Positions 24,347 to 33,293 of a stretch of 64,000 nt of DNA are shown one piece after another. Origin of the DNA: Pseudomonas azotoformans (GTDB lineage Bacteria > Pseudomonadota > Gammaproteobacteria > Pseudomonadales > Pseudomonadaceae); the NCBI RefSeq assembly GCF_001579805.1, contig NZ_CP014546.1, positions 3,410,001-3,474,000 on the forward strand. Direction: 5' to 3'. Numbering within the stretch: the stretch's first letter is position 1; each line of letters starts with the position of its first letter. A model generated the notes under the pieces. It was not told where the DNA came from. It was given only the letters and a program-made list of their open reading frames with translations, and searched no databases. Made by a program: the position numbers and the translations under genes.

Positions 24347-25030
24347 TCATTCCATACAGGTTTTGGGCGTGATGCGGACCGTTTCAGCCCCGCCCATTTC
24401 ACCACTCAGCGCAGGTTCTTTATGGGTCGTGAACGCCAGCGGGTAGGGGCCGCTTTTGGCCAGCGCGGCATTCACCTGGGCCCTGAAGCTTTCCTCGCTT
24501 TTGGCATAGAAAATCCACTGCACCTGCTGCCCACCCGTCACCGTGCACAGCCACTTCGCCAGCCCTTGTTCCTGCACGGACGGCACGATCAGGCTGCGCA
24601 TCTGTTCCATCCGGGAGAGGTCTCGGGGCGCTGGCCTGAGGGTTTTGGAGGTGTACTTCCAGGTGATTCTGATCTTGTAGGGCAGTGCCCGGCGTTCAGC
24701 TGCCGTGACAGAGTCTGTACCCTGGTAAAGCATGGGGTTGGGTGTGTCTGGAAAGTCGGCGTCTTGGTAGTCGTCAGGGCCAGGCTCGGCCAATGCTTGC
24801 TGGCGAGGGTTGGGGTTGGCATCGTCCAGCAGGAGCCTGAGGGCTTCCGCTCGGTCCGCCGCTCGATCATCCACACACTGGTCAAACGCTACGCTGTGCA
24901 CCGGGCCTTCATCCAGGCAAGGGTTGCGCTCGACCACGGGTGCAGCAGGGTGCCCTGCGCAGCCTGCGGTCAGTACGCTTGCCAGTACCAGCCATGTGAG
25001 CGAGTGCTTGTTACTTTGCTTGTCTTTCAA
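24347..25030 (-). CDS. lipoprotein, DUF695-like, hypothetical
   Basis: 227 residues. Basic N-terminus, hydrophobic segment and lipobox SVLTAGC with Cys at about residue 24. A Cys-containing, acidic middle region follows (RNPCLDEGPVHSVAFDQC). The C-terminal part reads WLCTVTGGQQVQWIFYAKSEE...FRAQVNAAL...GPYPLAFTTHKEPA, resembling the DUF695 pattern (WxYY, PYPI, DPxW). Probably anchored in the envelope. No functional assignment; it is divergent from the phn operon. Confidence 0.75.
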   Translation of the reverse strand: MKDKQSNKHSLTWLVLASVLTAGCAGHPAAPVVERNPCLDEGPVHSVAFDQCVDDRAADRAEALRLLLDDANPNPRQQALAEPGPDDYQDADFPDTPNPMLYQGTDSVTAAERRALPYKIRITWKYTSKTLRPAPRDLSRMEQMRSLIVPSVQEQGLAKWLCTVTGGQQVQWIFYAKSEESFRAQVNAALAKSGPYPLAFTTHKEPALSGEMGGAETVRITPKTCME

Positions 25031-25141
25031 TGTTCATCCCTAAACGCTTGAGCCTGCCCTGTGACGGCGGATGCTGGCTAATTAATGGCGCCGATTGTGC
25101 CAGACGTCTTCGCCGCAGACCACTGCCTACCCACCTTCAAC

Positions 25142-25159
25142 CTTTCACAAAACCTTCAT
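25142..25159 (+). promoter_or_regulatory. putative Pho box upstream of phnC
   Basis: CTTTCACAAAACCTTCAT agrees with the 18-base PhoB consensus (CTGTCAT-AWAW-CTGTCAT style) at 13 positions with correct 11-base repeat spacing. It lies 116 bases before phnC, in the divergent gap. The surrounding 244 bases hold no gene. Confidence 0.55.
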
Positions 25160-25274
25160 CCAACCGACCCCCTCCAGTCATGTGCAAGTAATAGCACTGA
25201 CACCTCCCGCGCCTACTGTCGTTTGAACTCAACCGCAGCCATCCCCTGGCTGTTCAAACAAGACAGAGAAGCCC

Positions 25275-26108
25275 ATGAATCACGCTATCCATGTCGATCA
25301 CTTGAACAAGACCTTTGCGAAGAAATCCGCGTTGGTCGACCTCGAACTCACCATTGCCCCAGGTGAGATGGTCGCGCTGATTGGCGCTTCCGGTTCTGGC
25401 AAGTCCACCTTGTTGCGCCACTTGGCGGGCCTGGCCTGTTGCGACAAGAGCAATGGCGGCAGCGTCAAGGTGCTGGGCCGGGAAGTGCAGGCCAGTGGGC
25501 GCTTGAATGGCAAGGTGCGACGGCTGCGCGCAGACATCGGCTACATCTTCCAGCAGTTCAACCTGGTCAACCGTCTGAGCGTGCTCGACAACGTGCTGCT
25601 CGGTTGCCTGGGCCGCATGCCGCGCTGGCGCGGCAACCTCGGCTTGTTCAATGCTGAAGAGAAGGCGTTTGCCCTGGAGTCCCTGGCGCGCGTTGGCCTG
25701 GCTGACTTGGCCGCGCAGCGGGCTTCGACCTTGTCCGGCGGCCAGCAGCAGCGTGTGGCGATCGCCCGTGCGCTGACCCAGCGCGCCGAGGTGATCCTGG
25801 CCGATGAGCCTATCGCTTCGCTTGACCCGGAGTCGGCACGCAAGGTCATGGAGATCCTCGCCGACATCAACCGCCGCGACGGCAAGACCGTGGTGGTGAC
25901 CCTGCATCAAGTCGATTACGCCATGCGTTATTGCCCGCGTGCCGTGGCCCTCAAAGGTGGCCGTATTCATTTCGACGGCCAGGGCAGCGAGATGAGCAGC
26001 CACTTCCTCAATGATTTGTACGGTGCCGACGTCGACACCAGCCTGATGTTTTCCGACCAGTCCCGCCAAACCTCCGTCACCCCTCGGCTGGCCCTGGCGC
26101 GCGCTTGA
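25275..26108 (+). CDS. phnC: phosphonate ABC transporter ATP-binding protein PhnC
   Basis: 277 residues. Walker [15 protein letters not shown] (about residues 37-50), signature [15 protein letters not shown], Walker [16 protein letters not shown] and the switch His in VTLHQVD. It powers phosphonate import with PhnD and PhnE. First gene of the phn operon, 33 bases ahead of phnD, with a Pho-box-like site upstream. Confidence 0.95.
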   Translation: MNHAIHVDHLNKTFAKKSALVDLELTIAPGEMVALIGASGSGKSTLLRHLAGLACCDKSNGGSVKVLGREVQASGRLNGKVRRLRADIGYIFQQFNLVNRLSVLDNVLLGCLGRMPRWRGNLGLFNAEEKAFALESLARVGLADLAAQRASTLSGGQQQRVAIARALTQRAEVILADEPIASLDPESARKVMEILADINRRDGKTVVVTLHQVDYAMRYCPRAVALKGGRIHFDGQGSEMSSHFLNDLYGADVDTSLMFSDQSRQTSVTPRLALARA

Positions 26109-26140
26109 AACCTTACTCACGACCCACAGGAATCCTTTCC

Positions 26141-27142
26141 ATGTTGAACCGTATCGGTCACGTCTTTCTGTCTGCGGTGTTGCTGGCCAGTGTGGCGTTG
26201 GGCAATGCCCATGCCGCCGACAAGGCGATCAACTTCGGCATCATGTCCACCGAGTCTTCGCAGAACCTCAAGAGCATCTGGCAGCCGTTCCTGGATGACA
26301 TGCACAAGAAGACCGGCCTGACCATCAACGCCACCTTCGCCTCCGACTACGCCGGGCTGATCCAGGGCATGCGCTTCAACAAGGTCGACGTGGCCTGGCT
26401 CGGCAACAAGGCCGCGATGGAAGCGGTGGACCGCTCCAACGGCGAGATCTTCGCCCAGACCGCCGCCGCCAACGGTGCCGCCGGTTACTGGAGCGTGCTG
26501 ATCGTGCGCAAGGACAGCCCGATCAACAACGTTGAAGACATGCTCAAGAACGCCAAGAACCTGACCTTTGGCAACGGTGACCCGAACTCCACCTCGGGCT
26601 ACCTGGTGCCGGGTTACTACGTGTTTGCCAAGAACAATGTGGATGCCGCCACGGCGTTCAAGCGCACGCTCAACTCCAGCCATGAAGTGAACGCCTTGAG
26701 CGTCGCCAAAGGGCAGTTGGACGTCGCCACTTTCAACACCGAAAGCTGGGAGCGCCTGGAAGTCACCCAGCCGGACAAGGCCGCCATGCTCAAGGTGATC
26801 TGGAAATCACCGCTGATCCCGGCCGACCCGATGGTGTGGAGCAAGGCCTTGAGCGACAGCGAGAAAACCAAGATCCGCGACTTCTTCGCCCACTACGGTG
26901 ACACCGATGAAGAGAAGGCCGTGCTGAAGAACATGCAACTGGGCAAGTTCCTTGCCTCCAGCGACGACCAACTGTTGCCGATCCGTCAGCTGGAGCTGTT
27001 CAAGCAGCGCACCACGATCAGTGCTGACGACAAGCTGGAAGCGGCTGATAAGGCCAAGAAGCTCGCTGATATCGATGCTGACCTGGCCAAGTTGCAGCAG
27101 CGCATCACCGAACTCGACAAGAAAACCGCAGCCAACGGCTAA
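26141..27142 (+). CDS. phnD: phosphonate-binding periplasmic protein PhnD
   Basis: 333 residues from ATG 26141 with AGGAATCC upstream (the open frame extends to 26105 without a ribosome site). Signal peptide ending GNAHAA, then KAINFGIMSTESSQNLK, IQGMRFNKVDVAWLGNKAA and GNGDPNSTSGYLVPGYY, the PhnD ligand-pocket sequence. Binds 2-aminoethylphosphonate and related compounds in the periplasm. The C-terminal 30 residues are a charged coiled-coil tail. Followed by a REP hairpin before phnE. Confidence 0.95.
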   Translation: MLNRIGHVFLSAVLLASVALGNAHAADKAINFGIMSTESSQNLKSIWQPFLDDMHKKTGLTINATFASDYAGLIQGMRFNKVDVAWLGNKAAMEAVDRSNGEIFAQTAAANGAAGYWSVLIVRKDSPINNVEDMLKNAKNLTFGNGDPNSTSGYLVPGYYVFAKNNVDAATAFKRTLNSSHEVNALSVAKGQLDVATFNTESWERLEVTQPDKAAMLKVIWKSPLIPADPMVWSKALSDSEKTKIRDFFAHYGDTDEEKAVLKNMQLGKFLASSDDQLLPIRQLELFKQRTTISADDKLEAADKAKKLADIDADLAKLQQRITELDKKTAANG

Positions 27143-27164
27143 CCCCCTGTAGGAACCGGGCTTA

Positions 27165-27269
27165 TGTGGGAGCAGGCTTGCTCGCGAAAGCGGTGAATCA
27201 GTCGCCGGATGCATTGAATGACACACCGCATTCGCGAGCAAGTCGAATCGTCGCACCGCCGCTCCCACA
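27165..27269. repeat. REP doublet inside the phn operon, between phnD and phnE
   Basis: TGTGGGAGCAGGCTTGCTCG begins at 27165 and a complementary arm (TTCGCGAGCAAG ... GCTCCCACA) ends at 27269; the second arm is interrupted by about 17 unrelated bases. It sits in the 161-base phnD-phnE gap, the longest gap in the operon, and could stabilise the upstream mRNA. Confidence 0.8.
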
Positions 27270-27303
27270 GAGATCCAGTTCCCACCGCTATTGAGAGTGA
27301 CCC

Positions 27304-28086
27304 ATGACAACCTTGCACGCTGAAGCCGTCGGCAAACGCACCTGGCCGCAATACCTCGGCTGGGGCCTGTTCCTGGTCCTGCTGGCCTGGGCCTGGCACG
27401 GCGCCGAGATGAACCCGCTGGCGCTGTACCGCGACTCCGGAAACATGGCGACCTTCGCCGCCGACTTCTTCCCGCCGGACTTCCACGAGTGGCGCTCCTA
27501 CCTCAAGGAGATGATCGTCACCGTGCAAATCGCCCTCTGGGGCACGGTGTTGGCCATCGTCTGCTCGGTGCCGCTGGGCATTCTCTGCGCCGACAACATC
27601 ACCCCCTGGTGGATCCACCAACCGCTGCGCCGGGTGATGGACGCCTTCCGTTCCATCAATGAAATGGTGTTCGCGATGTTGTTCGTGGTCGCCGTCGGCC
27701 TCGGTCCCTTCGCTGGCGTTTTGGCCCTGTGGATCAGCACCACCGGCGTCCTCGCCAAGCTGTTTGCCGAGGCCGTCGAAGCCATCGACCCAGGCCCGGT
27801 GGAAGGCGTGCGTGCCACTGGCGCGAGTGCCTTGCAGGAAGTGATCTACGGCGTGATCCCCCAGGTGATGCCGCTGTGGGTGAGCTACGCGCTGTACCGC
27901 TTCGAAGCCAATGTGCGCTCGGCCACGGTGGTCGGCATGGTCGGCGCGGGCGGGATCGGCGTGATCCTTTGGGAAAACATCCGCGCCTTTCAGTTTGTAC
28001 AAACCTGCGCGGTGCTGCTGGTGATCATCGTGGTGGTGAGCTGTATCGATGTGTTGTCCCAACGCCTGCGCAAGCAGTTCATCTGA
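27304..28086 (+). CDS. phnE: phosphonate ABC transporter permease PhnE
   Basis: 260 residues, about six transmembrane helices. The ABC permease EAA loop is visible as [20 protein letters not shown]...[11 protein letters not shown]. It forms the membrane channel for PhnC/PhnD-dependent import. Only one permease is present. Separated from phnD by the REP element and 36 bases before phnF. Confidence 0.94.
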   Translation: MTTLHAEAVGKRTWPQYLGWGLFLVLLAWAWHGAEMNPLALYRDSGNMATFAADFFPPDFHEWRSYLKEMIVTVQIALWGTVLAIVCSVPLGILCADNITPWWIHQPLRRVMDAFRSINEMVFAMLFVVAVGLGPFAGVLALWISTTGVLAKLFAEAVEAIDPGPVEGVRATGASALQEVIYGVIPQVMPLWVSYALYRFEANVRSATVVGMVGAGGIGVILWENIRAFQFVQTCAVLLVIIVVVSCIDVLSQRLRKQFI

Positions 28087-28122
28087 CGTCGGAGGGGTGC
28101 CCGCGCGGCGCTTTTTTTAAGC

Positions 28123-28827
28123 ATGCAGTTGTCTAGACAAGATGAGCCGGTGTACCGCGAACTCGCGGATATCCTGCGCCGTGAATTGAGCAGCTACAGC
28201 GCCGGCGACTTCCTGCCTGGCGAGGTGCACATGGCCGAGCGTTTTGGCGTCAACCGCCACACGCTGCGCCGCGCCATCGACGAACTGGTGTTCGAAGGCA
28301 GCCTGTTGCGCCGCCAGGGCAAGGGCACCCAGGTACTTGATCGCCCCTTGATCTACCCGATGGGCGCCGAGACCTCCTACAGCCAGTCGCTGTCGGCCCA
28401 AGGCGTGGGCGTGGAAGCGGTGCTGCTCAAGCGCCGTTACTGCTACGCCAGTCGCGATGAGGCGCAGCACTTGGGCATTGCCGAAATGGCGCCGATGATC
28501 GAGTTGCAGACCCTGCGCAAACTCGACCACCAACCCGTCAGCCTGATTCGCCATCGCTACTGCGCCAGCCGGGCGCCGTTGCTGGCCGACTACACCGGCG
28601 GTTCGCTGCGCCAGTACCTGCGCGAACGCGACCTGCCGCTGACGCGCACCCAAAGCCTGATCGGTGCGCGCTTGCCCAACCGTGATGAAGCCGCGCTGCT
28701 GATGATGCCTCGGCACTTGCCAGCCCTCACCGTATTCACCCTTTCCCGCGATCGCGACGGCCGCCCGGTGGAGCTGGCACAGTCCACCAGCCGTTCGGAT
28801 CGCTTCCAGTACCAAGTGGTGACCTGA
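28123..28827 (+). CDS. phnF: GntR/HutC-family phosphonate regulator PhnF
   Basis: 234 residues. N-terminal winged helix (PVYRELADILRRELSSYSAGDFLPGEVHMAERFGVNRHTLRRAIDEL) and a C-terminal UTRA ligand domain (SYSQSLSAQGVGVEAVLL ... LQTLRKLDHQPVSLIRHRY). It is the usual local regulator inside phn operons. Its TGA overlaps the phnG ATG by one base. Confidence 0.93.
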   Translation: MQLSRQDEPVYRELADILRRELSSYSAGDFLPGEVHMAERFGVNRHTLRRAIDELVFEGSLLRRQGKGTQVLDRPLIYPMGAETSYSQSLSAQGVGVEAVLLKRRYCYASRDEAQHLGIAEMAPMIELQTLRKLDHQPVSLIRHRYCASRAPLLADYTGGSLRQYLRERDLPLTRTQSLIGARLPNRDEAALLMMPRHLPALTVFTLSRDRDGRPVELAQSTSRSDRFQYQVVT

Positions 28828-29276
28828 TGGAGACCCTGATGAATCTGTCCCCGCGTCAGCATTGGATTGGTGTGCTCGCCCGCGCCCAACTCAGTGAACT
28901 GCAACCTCACGAAGCCGCGTTGAAAGACGCGGAATACCAACTGATCCGCGCCCCGGAAATCGGCATGACCCTGGTGCGCGGCCGCATGGGCGGCAGTGGC
29001 GCGCCGTTCAACGTCGGCGAAATGAGCGTGACCCGCTGCGTGGTGCGCCTGGCCGATGGTCGCACCGGCTACAGCTACCTGGCCGGGCGCGATAAGGCCC
29101 ATGCCGAGTTAGCGGCCCTGGCCGATGCCCATCTGCAAGGCACGCAGCCAAGTCTTTGGCTCAGCGATTTGATCACCGCGCTGGCCAATACACAGGCCGC
29201 TCGACGCGCGAAAAAAGAAGCCGACACCGCCGCCACCAAGGTCGAGTTCTTCACGTTGGTTCGAGGAGAAAACTGA
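28827..29276 (+). CDS. phnG: phosphonate C-P lyase subunit PhnG
   Basis: 149 residues from ATG 28827 (alternative ATG 28839). Features include PRQHWIGVLARA, LVRGRMGGSGAPFNVGEMSVTRC and GYSYLAGRDKAHAELAAL, standard PhnG sequence. Part of the PhnGHIJ core that moves ribose triphosphate onto phosphonate and cleaves the C-P bond. Overlaps phnF and phnH by one base each. Confidence 0.94.
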   Translation: METLMNLSPRQHWIGVLARAQLSELQPHEAALKDAEYQLIRAPEIGMTLVRGRMGGSGAPFNVGEMSVTRCVVRLADGRTGYSYLAGRDKAHAELAALADAHLQGTQPSLWLSDLITALANTQAARRAKKEADTAATKVEFFTLVRGEN

Positions 29277-29866
29277 TGAATGCGCAACTGTTGCAACCGG
29301 CCTTTGTCGACCCGGTCCTGGACGCCCAGCGCGGTTTTCGTGCCGCCCTCAAAGCCTTGGCCGAACCCGGTTTGATCCAGCACCTGCCCTGCGCGCCGCG
29401 CCTCGATGGCCTGGCGCCCGCCACCTATGCCCTGTGCCTGGCGATGCTGGATGGGGACACGCCGCTGTGGCTGGCGCCGAGCTTCGACACGCCGCTGATC
29501 CGCGCCAACCTGGCGTTCCACTGTGGTTGCCCGTTGACGGCGAACCGTGAAGACGCGGTGTTCGCCTTGCTCGGTGAGCAAGACCTGCTCGACCTCAGTG
29601 GTTTCAACCACGGCAATGATCGCTATCCCGACCAGTCCTGCACCCTGCTTGTACAGCTCACCGACCTGGAATCCGGTCGCGGCCTGCTCTGGCGCGGCCC
29701 CGGCATCAAGGCCCAGCGCCAGGTTCAGGTGCCCGTGCCGCAAGCCTTCTGGCTGGAGCGCCAGCGTCGCGAAGCCTTCCCCCGTGGCCTGGATGTATTG
29801 TTTGCCGCCGGCCACCACCTGATCGGCCTGCCGCGCAGCAGCCGTGTCGCAGAGGAGCGTGCCTGA
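29276..29866 (+). CDS. phnH: phosphonate C-P lyase subunit PhnH
   Basis: 196 residues from ATG 29276 in a TGATG junction with phnG, with GAGGAGAAAAC upstream. Contains FVDPVLDAQRGFRAALKALAEPG, LWLAPSFDTPLIRANLAFHCGCP and GPGIKAQRQVQV typical of PhnH. Structural subunit of the C-P lyase core complex. Confidence 0.93.
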   Translation: MNAQLLQPAFVDPVLDAQRGFRAALKALAEPGLIQHLPCAPRLDGLAPATYALCLAMLDGDTPLWLAPSFDTPLIRANLAFHCGCPLTANREDAVFALLGEQDLLDLSGFNHGNDRYPDQSCTLLVQLTDLESGRGLLWRGPGIKAQRQVQVPVPQAFWLERQRREAFPRGLDVLFAAGHHLIGLPRSSRVAEERA

Positions 29867-30942
29867 TGTACGTAGCCGTCAAAGGTGGCGAACAGGCCAT
29901 CGACAATGCCCACCGCCTGCTGGCGAAAAAACGCCGGGGCGATACCGCGATTCCTGAACTGAGCGTGAGGCAAATCCGCGAGCAACTGCCCCTGGCTGTG
30001 GCACGGGTGATGACCGAAGGTTCGCTGTTCGACGAAGAACTCGCCGCGCTGGCGATCAAGCAAGCGGCGGGGGACCTGGTGGAAGCGATCTTCCTGCTGC
30101 GCGCCTACCGCACCACGCTGCCGCGCTTCAGCCCGAGCTTGCCGATCGACACTGCGCAGATGTCGTTGAGCCGGCGCCTGTCCGCCACGTTCAAGGACGT
30201 GCCCGGCGGCCAGTTGCTTGGCCCGACTTTCGATTACACCCACCGGCTGCTGGATTTTTCGCTGCTGGCCGAAGGTGAATACCCCGGCCCGCAGACTACG
30301 CCGGATGCGCGCATCGAAGCCTGCCCACGGGTGCTCGGCCTGCTCGCCAAAGAAGGCCTGATCAAGACCGAAACCGACGACAACGCCAGCGTCGCCGATA
30401 TCACCCGCGACCCGCTGGAATACCCGGCCAGCCGCGCCGAACGCCTGCAAGCCCTGGCCCGTGGCGATGAAGGTTTCCTGTTGGCGCTGGGCTACTCGAC
30501 CCAGCGTGGCTACGGCCGCAACCACCCGTTTGCCGGCGAGATTCGCATCGGCGACGTCGAGGTGTGGATCGACCCGCCAGAGCTGGGCTTTCCCATCTGC
30601 CTGGGCAGCATCGAAGTGACCGAGTGCGAGATGGTCAACCAGTTCGTCGGCTCAGCCACTGAACTGGCGCAGTTCACGCGCGGCTACGGGTTGGCCTTCG
30701 GGCATGCCGAGCGCAAGGCCATGGGCATGGCGCTGGTGGACCGTTCGCTGCGCGCGGGGGAATACAACGAAGAGATCGTCTCGCCGGCCCAGCGTGAAGA
30801 ATTCGTACTGGCCCACTGCGACAACGTCGAGGCGGCCGGTTTTGTCTCGCACCTCAAATTACCGCACTACGTGGACTTCCAGTCCGAACTGGAACTGATC
30901 CGCAAACTGCGCCAACCGGCCGAGGGCCCGAGCCATGAATGA
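29866..30942 (+). CDS. phnI: phosphonate C-P lyase subunit PhnI
   Basis: 358 residues, overlapping phnH by one base. N-terminal MYVAVKGGEQAIDNAHRLL and internal YSTQRGYGRNHPFAGEIRIG and CLGSIEVTECEMVNQF are PhnI hallmarks. PhnI is the nucleosidase that, with PhnG/H/L, displaces adenine of ATP to form the phosphonate ribose triphosphate. Overlaps phnJ by 8 bases. Confidence 0.94.
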   Translation: MYVAVKGGEQAIDNAHRLLAKKRRGDTAIPELSVRQIREQLPLAVARVMTEGSLFDEELAALAIKQAAGDLVEAIFLLRAYRTTLPRFSPSLPIDTAQMSLSRRLSATFKDVPGGQLLGPTFDYTHRLLDFSLLAEGEYPGPQTTPDARIEACPRVLGLLAKEGLIKTETDDNASVADITRDPLEYPASRAERLQALARGDEGFLLALGYSTQRGYGRNHPFAGEIRIGDVEVWIDPPELGFPICLGSIEVTECEMVNQFVGSATELAQFTRGYGLAFGHAERKAMGMALVDRSLRAGEYNEEIVSPAQREEFVLAHCDNVEAAGFVSHLKLPHYVDFQSELELIRKLRQPAEGPSHE

Positions 30943-31777
30943 CGCCGCCTACAACTTCGCTTACCTCGACGAACAGACCAAACGCATGATCCGCCGCGCC
31001 TTGCTCAAGGCCGTGGCGATCCCCGGTTACCAAGTGCCGTTCGGTGGCCGCGAAATGCCGTTGCCTTACGGCTGGGGCACCGGCGGCATGCAATTGACCG
31101 CCGCGATCCTCGGCGCGGAGGACGTGCTCAAAGTCATCGACCAGGGCGCCGACGACACCACCAACGCCGTGTCGATCCGCCGCTTTTTTGCGCGCACCGC
31201 AGGCGTCGCCACCACCGAAGCCACGCCGGACGCGACGGTGATCCAGACCCGCCACCGCATCCCGGAAACCCCGCTGCAGGCCGATCAGATCATGGTCTAC
31301 CAGGTGCCGATTCCCGAGCCGCTGCGCTTTATCGAACCGTCCGAAACCGAGACCCGCACCATGCACGCCCTGAATGATTACGGGGTGATGCACGTGAAGC
31401 TTTACGAAGACATCGCCACCTTCGGCCATATCGCCACCAGCTACGCCTACCCGGTGATGGTCGACGAGCGCTACGTGATGGATCCGTCGCCGATCCCCAA
31501 ATTCGACAACCCGAAACTCGACATGAGCCCGGCGCTGATGCTGTTCGGCGCCGGTCGCGAGAAGCGCCTGTACGCGGTGCCGCCCTACACCCAGGTCACC
31601 AGCCTGGACTTTGAAGACCACCCCTTCGAAGTACAGAAGTGGGAACACAACTGCGCCATCTGCGGCAGCCATGAATCGTTCCTCGATGAGCTGATTCTGG
31701 ACGATGCGGGCACCCAGAGTTTCGTGTGTTCCGACACCTGGTATTGCGCCCAGCGGGTTCTGGAGAACAACCAATGA
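30935..31777 (+). CDS. phnJ: C-P lyase catalytic subunit PhnJ (radical SAM)
   Basis: 280 residues. Near the C-terminus the spacing C-x2-C-x21-C-x5-C (NCAICGSHES ... FVCSDTWYC) is the unusual PhnJ iron-sulfur motif. The N-terminal IPGYQVPFGGREMPLPYGWG holds the conserved Gly region linked to the glycyl radical. It cleaves the carbon-phosphorus bond of the ribose 5-phosphonate. All key cysteines are present, so the enzyme should be active. Confidence 0.95.
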   Translation: MNDAAYNFAYLDEQTKRMIRRALLKAVAIPGYQVPFGGREMPLPYGWGTGGMQLTAAILGAEDVLKVIDQGADDTTNAVSIRRFFARTAGVATTEATPDATVIQTRHRIPETPLQADQIMVYQVPIPEPLRFIEPSETETRTMHALNDYGVMHVKLYEDIATFGHIATSYAYPVMVDERYVMDPSPIPKFDNPKLDMSPALMLFGAGREKRLYAVPPYTQVTSLDFEDHPFEVQKWEHNCAICGSHESFLDELILDDAGTQSFVCSDTWYCAQRVLENNQ

Positions 31778-32574
31778 ACCAGGTTCTTTTGAAGCAAAAA
31801 GCCGGCGCACCGCTACTGCAAGTGCGTGACCTCTCCCTGTTGTACGGCCCGGAGAAGGGCTGCCAAGGCGTGAGTTTCGATCTTTACCCCGGTGAAGTGC
31901 TGGGCATCGTTGGTGAGTCCGGCTCGGGTAAATCCACCTTGCTCTCGCTGTTGAGCGGGCGCCTGCCGCCGCAAGCGGGCAGCATCGGGTATCGCAGCAA
32001 GGACGGCGAATGGCTGGATTTGTACAGCGCCAGCGAAGCCGAGCGTCGCACCTTGCTGCGTACCGAGTGGGGCTTTGTCGAGCAAAACCCCCGTGATGGC
32101 CTGCGCATGGGCGTGTCGGCCGGTGCCAATATCGGCGAGCGCCTGATGGCCCAGGGTGTGCGCAATTACGAGCAACTGCGCGGTGCCGGTCTCGATTGGT
32201 TGAGCCAGGTGGAAATCGACCCGCAACGTATCGATGACTTGCCGCGCACCTTCTCCGGCGGCATGCAGCAGCGCCTGCAAATCGCCCGCAACCTCGTCTC
32301 CAGCCCACGGCTTGTGTTCATGGACGAACCCACCGGCGGCCTCGATGTGTCGGTGCAAGCGCGCCTGCTCGACCTGCTGCGCGGCTTGGTGCGTGAGCTG
32401 GATCTGGCGGTGGTGATCGTCACCCACGACCTGGCCGTCGCGCGCCTGTTGGCCGACCGCCTGATGGTGATGCGTCGCTCCCGTGTGGTGGAAACCGGGC
32501 TCACCGACCAGATCCTCGACGATCCACAGCACCCTTACTCTCAACTGCTGGTGTCTTCGGTATTGCAGCCATGA
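31774..32574 (+). CDS. phnK: C-P lyase accessory ATPase PhnK
   Basis: 266 residues from ATG 31774, overlapping phnJ by 4 bases. ABC-type ATPase: LLQVRDLSLLYGPEKGCQGVSFDLYPGE, Walker [12 protein letters not shown], signature FSGGMQQRLQIARNL and Walker B LVFMDEPTGGLD. It binds the C-P lyase core as a non-transport ABC protein. Overlaps phnL by 4 bases. Confidence 0.94.
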   Translation: MNQVLLKQKAGAPLLQVRDLSLLYGPEKGCQGVSFDLYPGEVLGIVGESGSGKSTLLSLLSGRLPPQAGSIGYRSKDGEWLDLYSASEAERRTLLRTEWGFVEQNPRDGLRMGVSAGANIGERLMAQGVRNYEQLRGAGLDWLSQVEIDPQRIDDLPRTFSGGMQQRLQIARNLVSSPRLVFMDEPTGGLDVSVQARLLDLLRGLVRELDLAVVIVTHDLAVARLLADRLMVMRRSRVVETGLTDQILDDPQHPYSQLLVSSVLQP

Positions 32575-33293
32575 CAAATGCCTTGATCGAGGTCCGTGAC
32601 CTCTCGAAAACCTTCACCCTGCATCAGCAACACGGCGTGGTGCTCAACGTGCTGCGTGGCGTCGAGTTCAGTGTGCAGGGCGGTGAATGCCTGGTGCTGC
32701 ACGGCCAGTCCGGCGCCGGTAAAAGCACCTTGTTGCGCACCTTGTACGGTAACTATTTGCCGGCGGGTGGCAGCATTCGTGTGCAGCATGCGGGCGCGTG
32801 GCTGGAGTTGGTCGGCGCCGAGCCGCGTGACATCTTGCAGGTGCGTCAGCAAACCCTCGGGTACGTCAGCCAATTCCTGCGGGTAATCCCCCGCGTGGCA
32901 TGCCTGGACGTGGTGATGGAGCCGGCGTTGGCCCGTGGCTGGTCCAAGGCCAATGCGCAGTCGCGTGCCGAACACCTGCTGACCCGCTTGAATATCCCGC
33001 AACGCCTGTGGCAGTTGGCGCCCGGCACCTTCTCCGGCGGTGAGCAACAGCGCGTCAACATCGCCCGCGGCTTCATGGTGGACTGGCCGGTGATGCTGCT
33101 GGATGAGCCCACCGCGTCCCTGGACGACAACAACCGCCAGGTGGTGCTGGAGCTGATGAACGAAGCCAAGGCCGCCGGCGCGGCGCTGATCGGCATCTTC
33201 CACGACCGCGCCGCTCGTGAAGCGGTTGCCGACCGCCATTTCGACATGACCCCCACGCCTGTTGCCCAAGAGGAATACGCAAATGCCCGCTGA
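32571..33293 (+). CDS. phnL: C-P lyase accessory ATPase PhnL
   Basis: 240 residues. Walker A GQSGAGKSTLLRTLYG, signature FSGGEQQRVNIARGF and Walker B VMLLDEPTASLDDNN. Works with PhnK and the PhnGHIJ core. Its 3' end overlaps phnM by 11 bases. Confidence 0.94.
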   Translation: MTNALIEVRDLSKTFTLHQQHGVVLNVLRGVEFSVQGGECLVLHGQSGAGKSTLLRTLYGNYLPAGGSIRVQHAGAWLELVGAEPRDILQVRQQTLGYVSQFLRVIPRVACLDVVMEPALARGWSKANAQSRAEHLLTRLNIPQRLWQLAPGTFSGGEQQRVNIARGFMVDWPVMLLDEPTASLDDNNRQVVLELMNEAKAAGAALIGIFHDRAAREAVADRHFDMTPTPVAQEEYANAR

